Below, in pieces: positions 24,711 to 36,447 of a stretch of 64,000 bases of DNA; within the stretch, counting starts at the first letter, position 1; each line of letters begins with the position of its first letter. The stretch spans positions 8,432,001 through 8,496,000 of the forward strand of contig OY540810.1 of assembly GCA_961205875.1 (NCBI GenBank). The letters are read 5' to 3'. The notes below the pieces were generated by a model, which saw only the letters and a list, made by a program, of their open reading frames with translations, was not told the DNA's origin and searched no databases. Source of the DNA: Sialis fuliginosa. Lineage: Eukaryota > Arthropoda > Insecta > Megaloptera > Sialidae. The translations under genes were made by a program, and so were the position numbers.

Positions 24711-25258
24711 AAGGTCTTGGATATGACCCCAGTAATGGCTATTTTTTAATTAAATGTTCTGAATTAGAAATTTTGTTGATATTTGATTACTACCATTTCT
24801 GTATATTAATCTATACACAGTTAATTGTCTTACAGCGTAATTTGATGACAATCGGCCAATAGGTTTCAAAATGGTGGACATTCAAACTAATTATAAGTAT
24901 AATTTATTTATTAATTATTATATTATCATAGTAACTGCTTTACATTGTTTCAAATTTGACGATTTTTTCTTTTATATCTTTTGTGTCGTAGTACTTATCG
25001 TTTTGTAATAATTAGCAAGTGTCCATCACTACATGCTCATTACTGGTTTTACTTTATCTATTACTGGAGAAAAACATAAACAAAATAAATGGCTAAAATT
25101 TAAAAAATAAACTCTATTTGGTAATTAAATTGATTAAATAAAGAGTTACTTGTTTTATTAGTAACATGAGTACATGAGAATTACAAAAAAGAAGCCCGTC
25201 AATCATAAAAACAGTAAACCCTGCTTTTATAGCGGTCATAACTGGTCTCAGTACCTTA
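24711..25258 (+). mobile_element. TIR element, family 'AAGGTACTGGCACCAGT', copy 2
   Basis: The right end actggtctcagtaccttata and the body (atgaccccagtaatggct, aatcggccaatagg, atggtggacattcaaact) match copy 1 at 21,102. The left end is shortened to aaggtcttgg, so part of the terminal repeat is lost. An insertion near 24,905 (ttattta) distinguishes it. Non-coding. Confidence 0.8.
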
Positions 25259-26987
25259 TATATTATAATAAGTAATATACTAAACTTGGATTCAACATCT
25301 AAGCTTTGTTGTTCGGATTTTTCAGTTTGACCAATAAACATCTTCAGTATTTTACTTTTAAATTCATATTTGTACCTACTGTTATAATTAGTTAACGTTC
25401 ATAAAACTGCGTGTAATCTTACATATATTCTGTATGTTCTAGCAGTGCAGAGGTTGCACTCAGTAAGTATAAAGAAGGATCCGGGATAATATTGTTAGAG
25501 AAACAGAGGCACAAATGTGGAATTATATTTCAACAAACGGGTCGTTTAATTTTTAATGAGTATAACGGGTAGCCAAGCTAAAGTAAAGTTCATTTACCAT
25601 TGTGGAGATATTTAATATAATGAGAATAAAAACCACATGCTAAAATTAAAAATGCATGCTTAAATATCGCATCTACTTAAGTAATTTTTAATTGTCGGTC
25701 CGTTTATGAATCAACAGATGATAACAAAAACTTTAATTTTCTTTTTTAACAATGTTAATCCCATTGAACAAATCTACTGCAGCCGAATTAGAAGCGTAAT
25801 TATTAATAAATATATATTTACTTACTACCTAGCGCATTAAACTCAGGGTTACCTGGGGATATACATTTAATTTGTAATAAATCTATTAAACATTGTTTTT
25901 ACTTATCGATAACTATTTACGCAGTGCACGCGATGATACCTCTGCGACGATTGCTTTTTTCGACTTTAAATTTACACAAAATATCCACAAATTATACACC
26001 TAAGCCATCCTCGTGAAACACTCTATCCATTAGTGAAAACCGAAATAAAATCCGTTCAGTAGTTACTGAAGTATTTAGTATAGATTTAACTCCATTCAGA
26101 TTATTCCATTTATTGTTAGAGTGAAAAATTCTTGAAAACTTTGTTTTGTTTTGTTAAATAATTTTATAATGAATAAATCATGCAGAATTGACGTTTACAT
26201 AGAGAAAATTTTTCGGGCAAAAGTTGTTTATATTTTGTGTAGAATACGAATCTGTAAAAATATATATTTCCATTTTTTAAATGAAGTTGACCTTCAATTC
26301 TACAACCAAAGTCAAAATTTGTATCACCATTAAATGCTCCCCTCTCAAATGTTCAACTTTTGTTTCAAACATATTTCCCAAAAATGCCTTGTTCTCAAGA
26401 TAGTAGAAGGTAAAAATATATATATAGAAAAAAATTCGGTTTAAAATTTGAGCACTAAAAGATTATTAGCTAACGAATGAATGTACGTAAATAGAATCTA
26501 CAAAACGGATATGTGTATTTCTTGGGGCTGTTTTCAGTTCATAAATCTGTATAATAATTTAATTATAAAATAAACTTCTATCCGCATGAATAATCATGGA
26601 ATCAACGTAATCCTATCAAGCAAAATTTTAAACACAAACAAAGATCTTTATGTACCTTATTGTTGATTTTGAAATAAGAATTATGGGTCCTTTGAGCACT
26701 GTTAAACTATGTTTCTCTCGTCCTTTATCTGCTCTATCGTTGATTATATTTCAAACGCCCGCGCCGGTTCAGTTCAAATTAAACTCGAAATGAATATGCA
26801 TCAGATTTGGGTAAAATAAATTAAATCGCCTATCGTTAAAAAGATCAATTACAAAAGCTAATTAAAGATTTTAAGAGTTGAAGTTTTAGAAATATTTTTA
26901 TTTTGATAATTACCTAAATAAAAAACTTAAAGAAAAAAATCAGTGCAAAAAAAATCGAAGTGAGTTTTTAGAAGTAAGTTTATATGT
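25259..26987. other. AT-rich DNA, no gene recognised
   Basis: Only short unrecognisable frames were found. A small GC-richer patch (aacgcccgcgccggttcagt) lies at about 26,754-26,773. Confidence 0.4.
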
Positions 26988-27823
26988 GTATATGTTACCG
27001 GCAATGTATGAAATACGGCATTCTATAGAATTCCTAGGTATTCTATAGAATGCCTAAAATCACCAGGCAATGTATGAAATGAATTTAATTATATACATTT
27101 CCTAGGCATTCTATAGAATACCTAATTGATAGCCGGCAATGTATGAAATATAAACATAAATAGGGTGAATCGATCAATTTTGGTCCAGGTACAGATGTTG
27201 CCTTACTTTATGTTATAAAATACTGATGCAAATATACAATAAACAAATCTTGGTTCATTCTCGATAGCTGTAGGTAGGTTTCTAGATTATAATTCAGTAT
27301 TGCCGGTACAATACTGAATTATTTATCAAAATAAACATTTTATATTTACGCGTTATATGTATAATAGAAAAATGTATGTACTATGTACTATTGTTTCTGT
27401 GAATTTTTTATTTTTACAATAAGGGCCTTAAATCTTACTTAATACACGTCTGGACTAATATGATTATTTTATTTTATTTATAATAATAAATATCAAATGT
27501 TATACTATTGTTTATGTGGTTTTGTTATTTTAACAATGAAAGACCTAAATCTTACATAATATGAATTTGGACTTTTTAAAATTAATTAAATAATACCTAT
27601 CTGCTTTATTAATATCATTTTGTCTTTTATTTCATACATTTCCTAATATTATCTTGGCATTCTATAGAATTCCTAGGGATTCTATAGAATGCCTAGGCAA
27701 AGTATATAATAAATTTCTATTAAACAAATATTTCATACTTTGCCTGAAATCGTCAGGCATTCTATAGAATTCCTAGGAATTCTATAGAATGCCTGAATTA
27801 CATACATTGCCGGTAACATATAC
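26988..27823. mobile_element. 836-bp TIR element carrying four long palindromes
   Basis: The terminal inverted repeats are 23 bp and exact at 26,988-27,010 and 27,801-27,823 (inner part ttaccggcaatgtatg). Palindromes built on ggcattctatagaatt, the CCTAGG core and aattctatagaatgcc lie at 27,017-27,054, 27,656-27,693 and 27,754-27,795; the last is perfect over 42 bp. A half copy is at 27,101-27,123. The word ggcaatgtatgaaat recurs near 27,000, 27,066 and 27,135, and as ttcatactttgcc on the right. Symmetric subterminal palindrome clusters suggest protein-binding arrays of a DNA transposon. No transposase is present. Confidence 0.85.
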
Positions 27824-29130
27824 ATTAAATAAACAAAAGTTTACACTGAAAAGAGGGGAGCTTTTCCACCAAAAATGAACCCAATCGTTCAAAAAATGTG
27901 TGTTTTTTTTCTAATATCTTCGAAAGTTTTATGGATACGTAAAAAATTAAAATTATAGCGGGTTCTACGTAAAAAATGTTTATATTTAAATACGTAAGAA
28001 ACCATACATCATTAGTAATGGGAATTTAAAAAAATCCATTTGAATATACTATAAAATTTAACCTACCCCACCCCCCTACAAATTTTAAAAATAAACAGAG
28101 AAATATCTGACAAGCAAAAAAAATTCTAAGATTTAAAAATTCCTCATGCTCATGTCAGGTCATAAGAAATTCACCGCCTGTACCCAGCTCTACAGTAATG
28201 AAGGTTTTAGAAAATTAATAAATCAAAATCAAATATATTATAAAGGATGAACCATCTGTTAGTTTCTTCCTCCCTTAAGAAAATATTATAATTCAAACGA
28301 GACCGAGTTCTTTTAAATACTGACAAGACGAGACTAGCCTAAACCCAGAATCACCTGGTTTACAAATAAACAAACAGTTCAAATACATAACCGCAATATT
28401 GTTGGCCCACCCTATATGTATTTAAGGTAAGTAATGATAAATTAAGAAGCACATATAAAATCGATGAAACTAAAATTATCCTTAAACTGACAAGTAAAAG
28501 ACAGCTGTGTTCAGTTTTCTTAAATGATTAACTTTACGATTATAAATAATGTCTAATGTTCTAGGACATTGACATTTACTGTCCTTCTGTTCCTCTTTCG
28601 TCCATACTTACGTTTATTTAATAAGACGTTTTAATCGCACTGAGAAATACATTTCAAAACTGCCTGCCACGAATAATAATTGTTATAACACAACTGTATA
28701 TAAATGACATTATATGTATAGTCATATTTTAGTACAGTTATTATGTGTTTAATGTGTATTGCTAATTTATGTATATGTATAATTTAAGGAGAAAAATTTA
28801 TAGAATCGAGTTTATTTCATATAAATAATAGATTATCAGCGAATGTTCAAAATAAAAGGTTACGAATTTTTATTTCGGAAAGTAACCTGTATACAGAAAA
28901 ACTTTTCAGACAAAAGTTTTTGTTTCGAGGATTTGATTCTACGTGAAAAAATAAGAAACTTTTATCCGAAATTTTATTTTTATTTTTTTAACTAATAAAT
29001 GTATTGAATATAGGTATCTGGTATACCAGTTCAAAAAAATATTTTAGAGGAAAATTACAACAGAAAAAATGTTTTAAATCGTAACTATAATATGTAAGTT
29101 TTTTTTTGTTGAAGTTTTTTTACCTTTTTT
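27824..29130. other. AT-rich DNA, nothing recognised
   Basis: No gene or repeat end was recognised. A cccaccccccctac run occurs at about 28,067-28,079. Confidence 0.4.
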
Positions 29131-29267
29131 TGCTTCCTCGCAATATCGAAGATACGAGAAGCTATGTGATCGTTTCAGATTGAGACAAAAAAAAAGTTCT
29201 CCAATTTCAAAATTTTAAATTTATTTATCCGTTTCACGTCAAGACAAACACTTTTCGTTCCGTGTCT

Positions 29268-29320
29268 GTCTGTCTGTCCGTGTGTCCGTGTGTCCGTCCG
29301 TCCGTCCGTCTGTCCGTCTA
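29268..29320. repeat. (GTCC/GTCT)n microsatellite
   Basis: A run of about thirteen tetranucleotides alternating gtct, gtcc and gtgt inside copy 4 of the TGCTTCCTCG family. Shorter versions of the run stand at the same place in the other copies. Confidence 0.85.
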
Positions 29321-29667
29321 TCCCCTGAATCCTTGTCACACGCATAACTCATGAACCACTGAACCGATATTATTGAAACTTGGTCGGATGGTTGAATTTG
29401 GTTTGAGGACGGTCCCATTTCAAAATCATTAAAATCGTGTGTAAGGGGGAGGGGTGACACCCCAAAATATTTATTTTTTCAAGATCTCAAGAACGACACA
29501 TGTTACGAGAAAATTGTATAGAATATTTTTTGTAGAGAATTAAATTTCCTATAATATGGGTCTACTACGTTTGTTGTAAAATATTCCCTTACAAAGATTT
29601 ATCTAAATTAATTTTAAAAATTCGTGTTTTGTTTTTCTAAATTGATATTTGATTGGATATATTAAGT

Positions 29668-29743
29668 GTCATTTTGACGTTTTAAATGTCACTTTGGCGT
29701 TTTAAATGTCACTTTGACGTTTTAAATGTCATTTTGACATTTG
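29668..29743. repeat. 20-bp tandem repeat, ~3.8 copies
   Basis: Unit gtcactttgacgttttaaat repeated head to tail with minor changes (attttgacg, actttggcg, actttgacg, attttgaca). It lies inside copy 4 of the TGCTTCCTCG family. Confidence 0.85.
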
Positions 29744-29947
29744 CATAAATTTAGATTTAGATTGAAATTGTCAAAAAATTAAAAATATATGAAAAAATAT
29801 TCAGGTGCGTTTTAAGAAAAACTAAGATTTTTTACTAAAATTTGTATAAAAATTAAATGGTTAACCAATGCCAGGCAATTTATCTGAACACTATCGGTTT
29901 TAGTGAATTTAGCACGAGGAAGCACTGTGCATTTACTTGGCAGATGT

Positions 29948-30413
29948 TTTTTAAATTGTGAGTTCAAATAAAAATGGGCCATATAAAATTGTTCTAGAAG
30001 ATTTGTAGAACATTAAATTAGATTATTAGATTATTCTTGATCATAGATCGAATAATCGTCACAGAATTACCCTTCAACTATAAAAGTTAGTTTAAATCTT
30101 GAGTTAAATCAAAATAAATATTCTTGTAAAAATGGAGAAAATATTTCCTTAGGAATCAAAAAATTTATATTATTTATAAATTATATTAATAGCAACAATT
30201 ACAAGGGCTTGTTATTTTCTAATAGTGAAAGCTTTTGACCGTTTTTAGGTATAGATATTTGAGGCACGCTCAAACTTTTTACAATATCATTTCTTATCTA
30301 TATTACCTATCAAATTGATCGATCTTAAGCGGATAAGCTTTTAAAATTGTAAAAAATGTTGATGAGTCTCATTGAAATTTTATTAGGTTGTATTAAAGGG
30401 TTATAGATAAATG
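29948..30413. other. AT-rich DNA, nothing recognised
   Basis: No gene or repeat end was recognised. Confidence 0.4.
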
Positions 30414-30540
30414 CACTAAAAATTTGATAGTATGCATTTTGTACACTCGAAAATAAATTTTAGTACTTTACACTAAAAATTTGATAGTATGTACTTTGTA
30501 CACTCGAACATAAATTTTAATACTTTGCACTAAATTTTAA
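30414..30540. repeat. 57-bp tandem repeat, ~2.2 copies
   Basis: The phrase cactaaaaatttgatagtat starts at 30,414 and 30,471, and a third partial copy starts at 30,528, giving an exact 57-bp period. Each unit also holds tttgtacactcga and taaattttaatacttt. It adjoins the TIR element at 30,591. Confidence 0.8.
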
Positions 30541-30590
30541 CGTGCATTGAAGAATATTCCGGTATGACGTCACAATTGTCAAAAATCACA

Positions 30591-31170
30591 TATGAGTCGT
30601 GTTAAAACAAAAGTCGCCTTATCCACCCCCTGACCCAAACTGAGTTAGCTATCAGGTTCTGTTCCTTATGTATAAAGGTACAATTACCCGGTATTATACA
30701 TGACAAATCTTGTCTTATCACGTTCAAAATCAATAATAAAACTGTGTGTTAAAACAAAACTCAGTCTTATCCATTAAATAAAATATAATATTTCAAAATT
30801 TGAAATAGATGTTACAAATGCTAACAGTAAGATATTTAATATCTTATTGTTATCATTTGTAACATCTGTTTTAGAAAAGATTAATACAACAAATAAACAA
30901 TTAAATAATTTACAAAACTTAAACAAAACTTGTCTAATCCCTGCAAACTAAACAAAAGTCTTCTAATCCAAATTTGTTTTCAAAATTACTCAAAATTTTG
31001 TAATTGTTTTAATTTGCTTTCTTCATAATTTGAATCTGTTATCAGTGCATAATGATATTATTGACCATAAAAACTGATATTGGAACTACACAAAATATTA
31101 AAAGAAAAAAACGATTTGTAGAAAATAAATTTAGATGGATTAGGCGACTTTTGTTTTAACACGCCTCATA
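30591..31170. mobile_element. 580-bp TIR element with repeated subterminal motif and central hairpin
   Basis: About 35 bp at each end are inverted copies with two mismatches: tatgagtcgtgttaaaacaa on the left, and ggcgacttttgttttaacac plus cgcctcata on the right. The motif aaaacaaaa.tc followed by cttatcc/ctaatcc recurs inside at about 30,750, 30,925 and 30,950. A central inverted repeat (agatgttacaaatg to catttgtaacatct, 30,808-30,870) could fold. There is no transposase. This pattern of spaced binding-site-like repeats fits a non-autonomous DNA transposon of unassigned superfamily. Confidence 0.75.
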
Positions 31171-31794
31171 TATACATAGTTATTCAGAATAATTTGAACT
31201 ATTTTACCTTTTATATATACAAAGCCACCATTAGAACAATACATAGCTTTAACAGAATATAAAAATGGTCCCAAAGAGGTAGATTTTCATATTTTCATTA
31301 TAAATGCAACCCTGGGTTGACACTGAATATATTATAATTATATTGTTGCCAAGTTTATGTCCGTATTATTGACCATTATTATCGATTTGGTCTGGAAAAA
31401 ACTAAATCAAGTCATAAAATATTTTACGGTTTATAAATTGGTAGAATCTAGCAAATCAATAAAGAGAAAAGATATTTGTTTCCGTAAACTGTACTACATT
31501 CATTGCGATAAATTTATGTAGTGTTTAAAAAGATAAATGATCGTTTTTTTAATACATGCCAACATTGGCAGTTGTAAATTTAACAAGACGGCGGTTGGGC
31601 ATGTTATAAAATACATATTGTCACATTGCTTTCGTAAACTATGAAAATAGATATTTGTGAGATATGGTAGACATAATTTTAAAACATTTGGAATTTCAAA
31701 ATAAACTTTTTCGTTCTCCATATTTTTTAATCGTTTATTTCTGTATAAAATAAAAATTACATTTTTAATTTAATATTTCACCCTATGTCACAAA
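31171..31794. other. AT-rich DNA, nothing recognised
   Basis: Only chance frames; no element ends were recognised. Confidence 0.4.
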
Positions 31795-32120
31795 TGGAGG
31801 ATTGTAATTGTTGTTTTAACTGACCCGGCAAATGTTGTTCTGCCTAAAAATAATTTATTTAAAAATCAGACCATAAATACACATTTTCATAAATATCTCG
31901 ACTCCAGTACCACCTAACGGATCCAATTTTTGTACAAATATTTATTTCGGCGTAACTAACTTATATTCTGAATATTAACCAAATCGGACCAAAAATACAT
32001 ATTCTCAACCCCAGTGCGACCTACCGGGTCCAAAAATCTATGAACTTATCGGAGCACCAAACAAACATATGGTGTGAATATGGTTTCGATACGTCGAGTG
32101 GTTTAAGCCTGATGAGATTA
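31795..32120. repeat. Degenerate dispersed repeat (ccggcaaatgttg type)
   Basis: Wording such as tgacccggcaaatgttgttc, tgcctaaaa and two 'ctcgactccagtaccacc' / 'ctcaaccccagtgcgacc' blocks each followed by gga/ggg-tcc suggests an internally repeated, decayed dispersed element. No intact protein remains. The assignment rests on general similarity of wording and is weak. Confidence 0.35.
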
Positions 32121-32324
32121 CATACATATACCTATGAACCAACGTTTTTATATATTAAGATTGCCTCTAAAACAAATTTAATCATGAATAAAATAAAAAA
32201 CATTCTTTTTTTATATCATGTTAAAAGTAAAAAAATCTCAAATTGTTTTATTAATTGTGCTGATAAATTGAATTCGGACAAAAAAATATTTTAGACAAAA
32301 GTGACTTATTTTAATAAAAAATAT

Positions 32325-32480
32325 AGGTTTCCAAAAAAAGTCAACCTTAACAAATCCTTTCAAGGTCATTCCAAATATGATAGCAGAAAAAAAATTCAAG
32401 CCATGAAACTTTTGCAAAAAAACATTTATTCAAAAACTCAACTCCGTTTTTGACTGTTTCCAGACTTTTGGGATAACCTG
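32325..32480 (+). repeat. Fragment of the 'aaggtcattccaa' repeat family
   Basis: It shares tttcaaggtcattccaaa, catgaaacttttgca, ttgactgtttccagac and ttttgggataac with 17,020-17,170 and with the right part of 49,133-49,735. Confidence 0.55.
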
Positions 32481-32917
32481 TATGCTATATTATAAATACA
32501 AATTTCTGGTGTATATATTTTTTTTATATTTAATCCGATTATTAAAAAAAAATTAAATCAAAAACACGTTATTCTTAAAACTTAAATTACAAAAAAAAGT
32601 TCATGCAATGTATATTAACCATATTTGCACAAAAATAATTTTCTTCGTTCGTGCGAAAAAAATAAAGGAATAAAAGTTTTCTAATTTAACATTCGCTCTA
32701 TGCCATATCATTTTGTGTTCATTTTTTTTAAAGAAAGCGTTGATATTATACAGATTCTTCTTTTTTAATTTTCTGCAAGTCGAAGATGAGAAAAAACGAC
32801 AATGTTAACACTCTACAGGCATCATTTCTGTAAAACAAATGAATACAAAATAATCTTGACTGGTTTTATCATCAGTATAGGTACATGCAATTTGAATTCA
32901 TTTTCATAATAATGGTT
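32481..32917. other. AT-rich DNA, nothing recognised
   Basis: No gene or repeat end was recognised. Confidence 0.4.
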
Positions 32918-33060
32918 TTAAGCCTTGGCACTTTACAGAACCGGTCTCCGTCACCGCTTCGACCTTGTAAATCTATTACATGTTATATTGAATCACATAT
33001 TATAGATTTGCAAGGTCGGAGCGGTGACGGAGATCGTTTCTGTAAAGTGTCAAGGCTTAA
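32918..33060. repeat. 59-bp-arm hairpin with 25-nt loop
   Basis: The arms 32,918-32,976 and 33,002-33,060 are inverted copies with only a few mismatches (for example ccttggcac against gtgtcaagg, and accggtct against agatcgtt). The stem is unusually GC-rich for the window (tccgtcaccgcttcgacctt). The short plus-strand frame across it is incidental. It could be a foldback MITE or a small-RNA precursor locus. Confidence 0.8.
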
Positions 33061-33084
33061 TAATATATCTATATCGTAAATATA

Positions 33085-33310
33085 TATAAAGCTCAACGTC
33101 TCTTTGTCTGTTTGTCTATCTGTCTTATCTGCGCTTATCACTGAAGAACCACTTATCCGATTTACGTGTTTTTTTTTAATTTATAGATATGTCCTTTGCC
33201 CAGGTTTCAGTATATATTTTGTTACGTTAGGTAACATAAGGAATAAGCAGTGATGATAATAGTAAATCAAGTCGGAAAAAAATTACCGCCAGTGCCCTCT
33301 TTTTCAATAC
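33085..33310 (+). repeat. Dispersed repeat, copy 3 (CGCACGGG family)
   Basis: It starts tataaagctcaacgtctctt, then gtctgtttgtctatctgtct, cacttatccgatttacgtg, gttacgttaggtaacataag and gtaaatcaagtcgg, matching 16,468 and the inverse at 4,616. A gcgaacgaagccgcggac tail at 33,432-33,449 may belong to the same element. Confidence 0.6.
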
Positions 33311-33706
33311 GCTGCCTAAACCGTTAAATATTGAACAATATAATGCAGTAAAGAATTGTGTAAAATATAAAGATCTAAAATAATTCAAATATATTTTTCA
33401 AAAATCCGAAACAATAATTCCGTAGTCCACGCGAACGAAGCCGCGGACACAGCTCGTAAAATATACAGAAGAAGTAATAACCATTATTTTCAAAAGTCTA
33501 TTAGTTGAAATTTTTAGTTTTTCCAAAAATAAGAATTTAGAGTTTACTTTTTAAAGCGTCAATAAGTAGTTGTAACAAAGAACAAATTGTGTAACAAATT
33601 TAAGAAGAATCTCAAACTTCGAGAAAGGAAATACAAAAAAGTTTAAGAAAAAGATTCCTTGTTTTGTTCTTACAGTTTTTTTTTTTTGTATGTTCATTAT
33701 TTAAGG

Positions 33707-34100
33707 TAGCGGTCCCCAAACTGCGGTCCTGATCTAATGCCAGTGTATTTTTTCTATGCATATACAGCTAATGCTCTACTCATAATAATGATTAATTATG
33801 TCTTATAGGTGTTGTTTGAATCTGAAATTGTTTAAAAATTTCTTCAAAATAATTTTTCATGTAATTACAATAAATTTATCGAAAACTATACCTATTTAGG
33901 TGAAAAATTTATTAAAAATATGGATTTATTACAGAGATTTTTTTAAATAATTATATTAAAATTGCTTTTTTCAATGATTTTTTCATATAAATAATAAAGT
34001 ATTTTTTGTAAATTAAATGTAATTTGTAAACTAATTATTATTTTTTTTATTTCTCCGACTCACTTTACATTTCAAAAAAAATTATGTGGTGGTCTACTGA
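33707..34100. mobile_element. hAT-like element remnant
   Basis: The start agcggtccccaaactgcggt resembles hAT ends (cagtgg.ccccaaact). The right side near 34,085-34,105 (tggtggtctactgaaac) is only loosely complementary, so this is a decayed copy with uncertain limits. Confidence 0.35.
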
Positions 34101-34116
34101 AACAGGTTTGTGACTA

Positions 34117-34448
34117 ATGTCCGGTATTATAAAGGAGCTAACAAATTTGCTAGCTAGCACGCACTTTCAAATGAAATATCAAACTTATGACAGTTCTTTT
34201 GAAGTTTGTTGAAGAATTTGATATGTTTCGCGCACGTGTTGTAGGTAAATACCAAAGGTTTTAAAACAGTGGTGATATTATGAAAATTATTTTGTACGGT
34301 GAAAGACGACAACTGTGTTACAATTAGTTGAAGTGTCACTGCTCTAAATTCCATAGCTAATCCATAGATACTAGTACAGAATTAATACCCCGTTTGAAAG
34401 TGCTTGCTAGCTAGCAAATTTTGCTAGCTCCTTTATAATACCGGACGT
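34117..34448. mobile_element. MITE with ~57-bp TIRs (GTCCGGTATTATAAAGGAGC)
   Basis: The left end gtccggtattataaaggagc, followed by taacaaatttgctagctagc and actttcaaa, is mirrored on the right at about 34,390-34,448 with few changes. The ends also contain the palindrome gctagctagc. The centre is 200 bp of AT-rich DNA, and the minus-strand frame inside is incidental. The same ccggtattataaag end-word recurs at 23,656, 36,448 and 36,889, so this is one family. Confidence 0.8.
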
Positions 34449-34744
34449 AAGGCAATAAAATAAAAATATTTTCTGAAGTCACTACTTTACAAATTACTTT
34501 GAACGTTTTTAAATATATTTTAAGGAATTAATTATATTTTGAGTAGCTTGTAAAAAAAATACATTAGCATAAAAATTAAAACATCACTTAAAAAAATTAA
34601 CTTTCTTTTTTAATATATGTACTATGTGTTTTCCATCTCTAAATAATTATTTAAACATGAAAGATGTTAAATTAAATAAAAATTGTTTTCAAAGAATCCA
34701 TTAGTCATATATTAATAATTCAATTTGTCATTAAATTATAGTTA
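34449..34744. other. AT-rich DNA, nothing recognised
   Basis: No gene, element end or regulatory cluster was recognised. Confidence 0.4.
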
Positions 34745-34895
34745 CTTTTTAATAGAAAATTGAATGCTCTACAATCTACAACAAAAAAATTCTATTAAAT
34801 TTCCACATAACATGCGCGCTCTTAATAAATCTTGAAAAATAACAATTTTAGGATGCCACTCCTCCCCCTACATACGATTTTGATGATTTTTATAT
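34745..34895 (-). repeat. TGCTTCCTCG family, internal fragment
   Basis: On the minus strand it matches the inner part of copies 2-4 (aaatcatcaaaatcg, gggggaggagtggcat, tcaagat and acatgttatgtggaaattt). Both family ends are missing. Confidence 0.6.
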
Positions 34896-36447
34896 GTGAT
34901 TATCTACTAGCGATGACTTAAGTATGTACAAAGGACCAAACTTCCAGTGAAAACAACTTTTTATTTAGTTTTTTAATGTTTTTATACAGAATATTTATAT
35001 TTTATTCAAAATTTATGAACCCTCTCCAACTCCCCCTATAAGATGTGAATATGCACTAAAAATCGTTTATTTATTCAGAAAAAAAACTGTAAAATCTCTT
35101 CTAAAACAATTATCATACACAGTTATGTAAACACATCAACACAATTACAATTTGTAAGCAAATTATTCAAAACATGTTATTATATTTTCATGAATACGTG
35201 AAAAATGTAAACAAATATGTTAAATCACTAACAGAGATTCTACGTGGTATTTTTCCGTATACGAAGTAAATATTATTATTGCCTTAATTAAATTCGGCAT
35301 ATTATACGTATGTGTGTAGGATTATATTATACAGCTATATTAGTTTCTACGTTCTGAAGCTCTATGTATTTCGCTCTGTGTGTTTCTCTTTGTCTAATTC
35401 AGTAACGGTGTAGGAACAATATCTATATAATATATTATATTTTGATCTTATATACAAAAAGTATCACATTGATTATAACAAATATCATGAAAAGATTTTT
35501 GTATTTATTATAAAAAACTATAACTATTTTTATTTCAAATTTTTCTCTAAGCCACCACTTCTTTGAGAACCACTTTTGTAAGTATAAGGTGATCCCCTCT
35601 CCCCTTTCCTTATAAGTAAAGTTTTAATATATGAAAATACAATTTGAATAGCCGAAAATGATTTCTTATTAATATATTTTAAAATAATTAATTTAAAAAT
35701 ATAACTTAACGTAAATAACGCATTTGACAGGGCCGTAACCACCACCGGGGTAGCCGTAAAAACTCAGGTCAGCAAGATTGAGGAACAAAAAAAAGGCCAT
35801 TAAAATTAGTAACAAGCGGAAAATTGTGGATTGAAAAACAAAGGTCTTCAGTTTTGATATTTAGCATATAATGAGGGACCCTCGGTCACTTGCTGCCTCG
35901 GGGTCCCAGAACCTCTGGCATTTGATCCCCCTCCCCTACTTTCTACACATAAAGATAAATAAGGTTTTCCAGACCCCACTCACCCCAAAATTTACGTAAT
36001 GAATGGACGTTCCCAATAAGAAAGTAAATCAAAGTTATTCTCTATGCCAAAGTGTGAATTAATAAATGAATATTTAAATACAAACAATTGCACAACATAT
36101 TTGGCACGTAAAAGTTTGATAACATAATATGTAGTAGGTAAGCCGTATGAATTATTTTACAGTATGTTAACGTTTAGGCCGCCACTGACCTATATCAAAT
36201 TTCACACTATATATCTCAAAACAAACCCAATTTGCAGACTCTAATACGAGCGCACTATCTGCACCGTGGAGTGTAAATAACCTGCCGTTTGCACTGTTTT
36301 CATATTCAAATTAATAATCCCGAGCTAATTGCTTATTTGTATCAATTAACCAAAGCCTGAATTTATATTGAAATTACCAGTTTTTCCGTGAAATACGATT
36401 CTAACTGATTTGTCAGAAATGTTATACATATATGCTATTTTTAGACA
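34896..36447. other. Non-coding DNA, possible decayed element at 35,740-36,190
   Basis: cagggccgtaaccaccaccg at about 35,728 and aggccgccactgacct at about 36,178 look like eroded inverted ends of the cagtggcggc type, enclosing a tcggggtcccagaacctct section. The rest is AT-rich with no gene. Confidence 0.3.

Larger units (their letters stand above)
29131..29947 (+). repeat. TGCTTCCTCG dispersed family, copy 4 (longest)
   Basis: It runs from TGCTTCCTCGCAATATCGAA to agcacgaggaagcactgtgc and atttacttggcagatg, with a T-rich tail. Its length is about 815 bp. It includes two features missing or reduced in other copies: a gtcc/gtct microsatellite (29,268-29,320) and a 20-bp tandem (29,668-29,743). 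The conserved cacacgcataactcatgaa and ggtcccatttcaaaatcat blocks are present. This is the best copy for defining the family consensus. Confidence 0.8.
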
